Positions 58,346-64,000 of a stretch of DNA of 64,000 nt are shown here, in pieces. The notes below the pieces were generated by a model. It searched no databases. It was not told where the DNA came from and saw only the letters and a list, made by a program, of their open reading frames with translations. The translations under genes and the position numbers were made by a program. Source of the stretch: Cristatella mucedo (taxonomy: Eukaryota > Bryozoa > Phylactolaemata > Cristatellidae); NCBI GenBank assembly GCA_009760855.2, contig WPIO01000001.1, forward strand, positions 19,555,501 to 19,619,500, in the 5' to 3' direction. Numbering within the stretch: position 1 is the first letter of the stretch; each line of letters begins with the position of its first letter.

Positions 58346-59419
58346 GCTATTATAATCAGACACACGATTGTGGATGGAGGAAGCCTCTTATTATGGACAG
58401 TTCGGATTCATTGACAGTTATAATATAAGGCCAGTCCAAATGTGCCTGGTCATTTTTAAGGCCTGCCACTACTTACGACTCATGAAAGCAGTCTCGTAAT
58501 TCTTCAGCGGAAATAGAATGCCGTGCACATATTTTATCTATTACGTGCATAGCGTTGAGCTTGTCTACCTCATAAACTTCTGCCTTGCCATCTTCGAATG
58601 AGTCGACAGAATGCTACATTTAAAAGCTACGGTTCTTTCACTGAAAAAACCCACAATATCGCTTGGTTGCTGCTTTAATTTGTTCCTGTAGGTTGCATGG
58701 AAACCTTTATGCTTTACAGGAAAATGACATCCGTCTAATGAGAAGGTGCATTATCTAAGAGAATTAACATGCGGCGGTTATCGTCGTAAATCTAAATGGT
58801 CGACCCTGTTCAGCCATTGGCGAAGAACTCCACTCGTGCTCAATCTGCCATAAAAGCAGTGTACATGCCCGTGCTTTTTGGTGGTGTTACCTAAGAAAGC
58901 CTTCGGGATTTTTGCTATGGCCAATAAAAAAATGTGCTTAGCTTACTGTCACCGGTAGCACTAGCAGCCGGCGTCACAGTTAATTGGACTTTGTCCTTCT
59001 TGCTGCCCTGCACCTGCCTTGAAGTGATCGACCTATTCGGGGCCATTCACTACGATGAAACCGTTTTCATATTGTATATATCCCGAGCATTATAATGATG
59101 AATACTTAATTAAGGGCCGCGGTAGTCCACTAGACAGTTAAGCCGATCAGGCTGAAAGCCCGATTGGCTTAATTGTCATCAGCTCGGTGCACCATGGGTC
59201 TTCCAGCGGCGCTGCGTCGAGCCATCTTGGAATGCGAAGACGGGGAGCGACAACTGTTAGCCCCTGAAAGCAAAATGATCAGATCAAACATCGGCGCTTT
59301 CACTGTGTGTTTGACTGAGCCTAACAGACTGTCTTGCTTTGAAAAGACTGGCTGAAAGATATGGCACAGCAGCCAGCAGACGAGAGCTGTCAATAGGTCA
59401 CAATCGCTCAACGACATAG
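58346..59419. other. Unassigned DNA
   Basis: A 54-codon frame from 59193 starts in a strong context (GCACCATGGG; MGLPAALRRAILECEDGER) but stops at 59355 and has no further support. Confidence 0.3.
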
Positions 59420-59560
59420 TATATGTAAATGATTTGTATTGCTTCCTAAGAGAACTCGATCTCTGTCCACAAACGTTACATGTGGCGTAGGGCTCGAGCC
59501 CATTACCTTGGTCGCTGAAGTCGAGTTCTTTACCCTGCGGGCCAGACCAGGGCGGGGTTG
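59420..59560 (-). mobile_element. SINE1 copy, diverged
   Basis: Minus-strand tail hairpin (TTCCTAAGAGAACTCGATCT), then GGGCTCGAGCCCATTACCTT and head remnants ending near GGGCCAGACCAGGG. Confidence 0.65.
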
Positions 59561-60005
59561 TTTTAGTTAGCACGGCGTGGAAGCTGACAGCTCGAAAGCG
59601 AAAGAGTTCGCTGTCAGCGGAGGTAATGGTGGGGGAGCGACTGCAGACTACTGGGGGCTGCTCGTCCAGCTAGAGGAAGCGAGTCTCGCACCTTCCTTCC
59701 GCCCGCGCGACCATCGTTCGAGGTAGCAACCCTGCGAATCATGTTACGGACAGAGAACCTCGAGCAAATAGCACTCAGCGTGGGTCCGAAAGCAAATGAT
59801 TGGTGTTTCGGTCGCTGAGCCCGTTATGTCGAACAGAGCTTGAATCGGAGCTGAAGTTCTGACCAACAGGCTTTAGATGGTCTCCTAGAATCGGAGAGCT
59901 GCGTCTTCTTCGATCTGCTTGACGAAGTAAAGCGATTCTCGAGGCGACGGAGGCACAATTAGACCTAGACCTTTATCCAGAAGGTAAGGTACTTGCTCTT
60001 CATCG
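59561..60005. other. Unassigned DNA left of the minisatellite
   Basis: It encodes the end of a minus-strand frame that runs out of the repeat array (VPYLLDKGLGLIVPPSPRES). No recognised domain. Confidence 0.3.
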
Positions 60006-60860
60006 CCCACGGGCGTCGGTTTGAGCTGTGCAGAGAGCTCTCCTTCATCGCCCACGGGCGTCGGTTCGAGCTGTGCAGAGAGCTCTCCTTCATCGCCCAC
60101 GGGCGTCGGTTCGAGCTGTGCAGAGAGCTCTCCTTCATCGCCCACGGGCGTCGGTTCGAGCTGTGCAGAGAGCTCTCCTTTATTGCCCACGGGCGTCGGT
60201 TCGAGCTGTGCAGAGAGCTCTCCTTCATCGCCCACGGGCGTCGGTTCGAGCTGTGCAGAGAGCTCTCCTTCATCGCCCACGGGCGTCGGTTCGAGCTGTG
60301 CAGAGAGCTCTCCTTCATCGCCCACGGGCGTCGGTTCGAGCTGTGCAGAGAGCTCTCCTTCATCGCCCACGGGCGTCGGTTCGAGCTGTGCAGAGAGCTC
60401 TCCTTCATCGCCCACGGGCGTCGGTTCGAGCTGTGCAGAGAGCTCTCCTTCATCGCCCACGGGCGTCGGTTCGAGCTGTGCAGAGAGCTCTCCTTTATCG
60501 CCCACGGGCGTCGGTTCGAGCTGTGCAGAGAGCTCTCCTTTATTGCCCACGGGCGTCGGTTCGAGCTGTGCAGAGAGCTCTCCTTCATCGCCCACGGGCG
60601 TCGGTTCGAACTGTGCAGAGAGCTCTCCTTTATTGCCCACGGGCGTCGGTTCGAGCTGTGCAGAGAGCTCTCCTTCATCGCCCACGGGCGTCGGTTCGAG
60701 CTGTGCAGAGAGCTCTCCTTTATTGCCCACGGGCGTCGGTTCGAGCTGTGCAGAGAGCTCTCCTTTATTGCCCACGGGCGTCGGTTCGAGCTGTGCAGAG
60801 AGCTCTCCTTTATTGCCCACGGGCGTCGGTTCGAGCTGTGCAGAGAGCTCTCCTTTATTG
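60006..60860. repeat. 45-bp minisatellite, 19 units
   Basis: Exactly 855 bp, 19 units of 45 bp, each starting CCCACGGGCGTCGGTTCGAG. Units differ almost only at the end (CTTTATTGCC or CTTCATCGCC), plus rare single changes. Because 45 is a multiple of three and the unit has few stops, four frames stay open through the array. The minus-strand frame would read GELSAQLEPTP with VGNK or VGDE. These frames need not be genes. The right end passes directly into a SINE2 body. Confidence 0.95.
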
Positions 60861-60955
60861 CCCACTGCCAGTGGTTGTGATAGCCTTTAAGGCTTCTCTG
60901 CCGCTAGAAAAAATAAGGCTGGTAAATCAGCTAACCTTTATTATTGCAAACTGAC
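60846..60955 (+). mobile_element. SINE2 3' half at the end of the minisatellite
   Basis: TTTATTGCCCACTGCCAGTG, then GTGATAGCCTTTAAGGCTTC, TCTGCCGCTAG and AAATCAGCTAACCTTTATT align with the SINE2 body and end at 63190-63290. The head is missing and its place is taken by the repeat array. Confidence 0.75.
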
Positions 60956-61175
60956 AAAGCTCCGTTTAACTCTAGAAAACACAGGCACGGCTATCATGCG
61001 TTGGTCCGTTAATATGGCACGGTCCCTTAGTGGCTATTTCAAGCTGTCAGTCGAGCAGTGGCACAAGTGCAATTTAACTACAACTTCAAACTTTCATTTT
61101 TATAAAATAGAGGGTACTTGTCAGTGCATTTTAAATTAGCTACTTGTTCACCTTGTCTACAGTTCTCTTTTATCT

Positions 61176-61332
61176 GAGCGGGAAGAGATAACTGGTTAAG
61201 GTGCTCGACCCGATCAAGGTCTGCCCGAGGTCATGGGCTCGAGCCCCGTGGCACATGTAACGCGCCTGAATAGAGATCAAGCTCTCTTAGGGCGCTATTC
61301 AAATGAATTATATTTACGAATGAATTATATAT
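61176..61332 (+). mobile_element. SINE1 copy
   Basis: Head ACTGGTTAAGGTGCTCGACC, B-box region GAGGTCATGGGCTCGAGCCC, tail hairpin GCGCCTGAATAGAGATCAAG to GGGCGCTATTCAAATGAATT. The tail end (AATGAATTATAT) is duplicated. Confidence 0.85.
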
Positions 61333-62354
61333 TGACGGTCAGCAATGCCCGCCCCGCCCCTAAGGTTAAAGGGGTCATCCAAGCGCCCAGACATAGCTTG
61401 CTGGCGGTTGGGCTGTCTGCCCACGCAAAGTTTACCAACATAGCCACCTCTCCGTGTGAAGGTTAAAACGGTCAGACGAGCGGTCAAACGAGCGGTCAGC
61501 CGTTTCTTGAAGGGTCGTCAGCGACCGCCTTAGGGCAGGTTGGATTTGGTCACTCCTGTGAGAGCTAGCACTGTTGCTGCAGCTACGGTTACTCCTGCTT
61601 ATAAAATGAGTGACTTCAAAATACTATGCAGTCAGCAGTACCTGCGGTTGTTTGGAGACGGCGAGTCAAATGAGCTGGATCACCTAGATGACGCCAAGAA
61701 TGCCTCGCGTGACATTCAAAGCCCAGCTCGTTGACGGCCTTAGAACAGATAGGGCAATTTGACAATTTGAGCTCCACGCTCCACAGCGGCGGCTGCGAGC
61801 GCCAGCGAAACCTGGGCTGAACTCCGAGTTGAGTGAGTGGCGATCTCGCAATCAGTGCCTAGCGTGCAGCGCCGCGAACAGAGAAGCTGCATTCACCGAC
61901 TTCCGACTTTTGTGTTAGTACCGTAGCTGCCCTGTGGTTAACGTTCAGCTGTAGATCACCTAAGGCTAATCTGACCCCTCTTCGTTGCAATTCGTCGAAT
62001 AAATACTCGGCAACGAAAAGTCGCGGTTGACAGGTTCGGGCTTTTGAACGTTTTTTCAACATTTGGCTACGTGACACAGAACGTTTCGAACTCAAGAAAA
62101 CATATCCTAAAGTGCCGCCGAGGCATCCTGGCATTTCAGCTGCACTCTCGGGCCGAGCTCAGACCCGAAAATTCTTTTTTACGGGTAGAATTCTTGCCCG
62201 CAGAGCAAATCAGTAGACTCCGAAGGGCTTGAAAAGCCTCAAGGCTCCAATCTCAAGCAGCAAGCTACATTCCAGCTTGCGTAGATGCGAATGTCACCAC
62301 GTGCATAGCAAGAAACTGTGTGGCGCTCTCTTCACGTATCAGCTGTGAAATGAC
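61333..62354. other. Unassigned DNA
   Basis: A short 12-bp repeat (CGGTCAGACGAG, CGGTCAAACGAG) lies near 61470-61500. Frames at 61540-61734 and 61859-62134 have no recognised motif. Confidence 0.3.
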
Positions 62355-62445
62355 TAATAATAATAATAATAACAATAATACGTTTGCTTAGCACCCTCGG
62401 AGAACTGAATCTTTTTCTAGGCACGTTACATACGCTGTTGAGAAA
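62355..62445 (-). mobile_element. LINE-A 3' tail fragment, short
   Basis: AAT repeats, then GCTTAGCACCCTCGGAGAAC and CTAGGCACGTTACA of the terminal hairpin. Confidence 0.7.
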
Positions 62446-63107
62446 TGGCTATTCAGATGGGCAGTTCGCCCAGTTAGCTTATCTGAATAATTAATTAATA
62501 TTTCAGCAGCAGTCACTCGCTTAATTAGCATTTGCAGATGGCAGAAGTTCACGGGTTTCTTAATAATGATTTCTAACCAAGTAAACGCCTTTATGTGCAC
62601 CGATACCCGTGGGAACGGTAATTACCGAAGATTTGTTTTTGGCGGAACGTTAGTCATGTGCATTGATTGCAGCTTAACTGGTTGAATGACGCACTGGTCC
62701 CTGGGCTAGGTGGTGCTACGAGAGAGTACACCATTTTCAGGTGCAAGAAAACTAAAATCGATTGGAAAATGGGCCTACGGCTAGTAGCACGCGCCTACAT
62801 TCACGGATATTTTTTTCATTGAAGGTCAATATGCACATTCTATTTGTAGCTCTTCCAAGTCTCTCATTTGACCTTTGCATATACCAAGAAGCAGTATGGG
62901 ACCAGTAGGCTTTTAACGTCTGGACATGGCCTATTTACTGATCTCAATTGGCTTGCATTCTCCTTGTTGTCTCTCATGTCTCGAAGCTAATAACCGTACC
63001 CTATATCGGACAACGGCTCATTCATTCTTCTATCACAATCGCGATTAATTCGCATTTCTCGCCACATTTTCTGTTAATGTAGTTTTATTTCTCTTAATAG
63101 ATTTAGT
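62446..63107. other. Unassigned AT-rich DNA
   Basis: No gene or repeat copy was recognised. Confidence 0.4.
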
Positions 63108-63300
63108 GAGCGGTGATGGCACACTAGGTAAGGCGGTTGCCTTCACGACCTCGGTCCCGAGGTCGCGGGTTTGAATCCTACGGTGGGCGATCCTTTATCG
63201 CCACTGCAAGCGGGGGTGATAGCCGTTAAGGCTCTTCCGTCGCTATGCAAAAAGATGCTGTTTAATCAGCTAGGATTTATTTATTATTTATTTATTAAAC
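63108..63300 (+). mobile_element. SINE2 copy, well preserved
   Basis: This is the reference copy. The tRNA-like head (CACTAGGTAAGGCGGTTGCC, an anticodon-like stem CGACCTCGGTCCCGAGGTCG, B box GGGTTTGAATCC) is followed by GATCCTTTATCGCCACTGCA, GTGATAGCCGTTAAGGCTCT, TCGCTATGCAAAAAGATG and a TTTATT-rich end. Confidence 0.9.
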
Positions 63301-64000
63301 TTCCGTGGAAACTTATTTTAATTACTAAATGGTGTCATCATTGAGTTTATCTGTAAAATACTTTACCTGATAAGGCGATGCCTAAAGAGGTCCTTGTTTT
63401 GCAGATAAGATAGCTGCTCCTTTTAATTTTAATTCTGCCTAAAATCAAAAATTATTCAAACCATCTCAACTAGAATTCAAATAGAATTATTTGCCCGTTT
63501 CTTGATCTGCTTTGAATTTCGCGACTATCTTTGCCATTGTTAAAAATCACATCCGACCTCTGCCTTACTAACTTCTTATCAAATGCTGCCTAAATGTCGG
63601 CCATTGCATTGTCACATCTAGGCTGTGAAACATCCTGGCCTTTGAGTTAGCATCTTAAAAAATCTACTTTGCATTCATATTTCTCCGAAACCTAGCCTGT
63701 ATACCTATTGATGGTAACACATTTAATTTGCAATCGCTTTAAGGGGCTCTAAAATCTATCTCGGGGCCGTGGTCGATGTAAATAAAACCCGTGGATAACT
63801 GGATTCCTCACACCATCATTACTCACACTGACCTCTGTTTCACCTCAGCTACCTCCACTTGCTATGGACCTGAAAATGTAGTTAGCCTCACCCTGGTCAC
63901 CCGAGCCCGATATTCCTCTCCGCTGCCGTACATTCAGATGAGACAGCAGCTCAAAGGCCGCTTCGAAGGCAACCAATCTTGAGATTTTTTCTTAGCCAAC
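63301..64000. other. Unassigned DNA
   Basis: A 63-codon plus-strand frame at 63791-63982 has no recognised motif. Nothing else was seen to the end of the window. Confidence 0.35.

Noticed and set aside
59193-59355. 54-codon frame with a near-ideal start context
   Set aside because: Short, no splice donor at the end, no domain, and no CpG island or promoter context.
60006-60860. CRISPR array
   Set aside because: The units are contiguous with no unique spacers, and the setting is a eukaryotic repeat region.
59885-60954. Frames of 237-326 codons on both strands through the 45-bp repeat
   Set aside because: The unit length is a multiple of three, so several frames stay open at once. None has a credible start, and the right end is SINE2.

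Overview
The window looks like animal nuclear DNA from a repeat-rich, gene-poor region. It has no bacterial-style coding density. It carries many decayed L2/CR1-type LINEs, two tRNA-derived SINE families, one hAT transposase relic, long (AT)n, (TC/GA)n and (CCG)n tracts, and several sharply bounded CpG-rich islands in AT-richer DNA. Islands of this kind suggest a genome methylated outside promoters, but the species cannot be named. No complete cellular gene, rRNA or functional tRNA was found.

The best host-gene evidence is two CpG-island gene starts, both on the + strand. One is at 15258-15793 and the other at 56193-56518. Each has an ATG, 13 codons, a phase-0 GT-AG intron of 138-204 bp, then a second exon that completes a textbook signal peptide, continues into an acidic or Cys-bearing segment, and ends at a phase-2 GTGAG donor. 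The second carries C-x-x-G-x-C-C, reminiscent of WBP1/WBP1L-type membrane proteins. Downstream exons were not found. A third candidate is an open frame without an early ATG at 45634-45936, with a Cys/His cluster and a Gln/Leu-rich tail.

Layout: 0-3.7 kb LINE tails and unassigned DNA; 3.7-7 kb a TIR element and LINE fragments; 7.6-8.8 kb hAT relic; 9.4-12.7 kb long LINE-B; 13-14.7 kb LINE-A pieces; 15-16.6 kb CpG island with gene start 1; 16.6-18.1 kb LINE-A with nested SINE; 18.2-19.3 kb CpG island with a hairpin and (CCG)35; 20-26 kb SINEs, two unclassified repeat relics and a 260-bp inverted-repeat pair; 26.9-30.5 kb the fullest LINE-A; 30.5-32 kb LINE-B relic; 32-33.5 kb CpG island; 33.5-49 kb scattered repeats; 49-57 kb alternating (TC/GA)n tracts and CpG islands, ending in gene start 2; 57-64 kb LINE-A, SINEs and a 19-copy 45-bp minisatellite.

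The parts relate as follows. LINE-A (3' ATT repeats) and SINE1 end in the same hairpin, as expected when a SINE borrows a LINE's reverse transcriptase. LINE-B ends in TGTAA repeats instead. The minisatellite appears to have grown out of a SINE2 copy. LINE-A and LINE-B are names for this window only. All boundaries of decayed repeats are approximate, because they come from by-eye comparison of copies inside the window.
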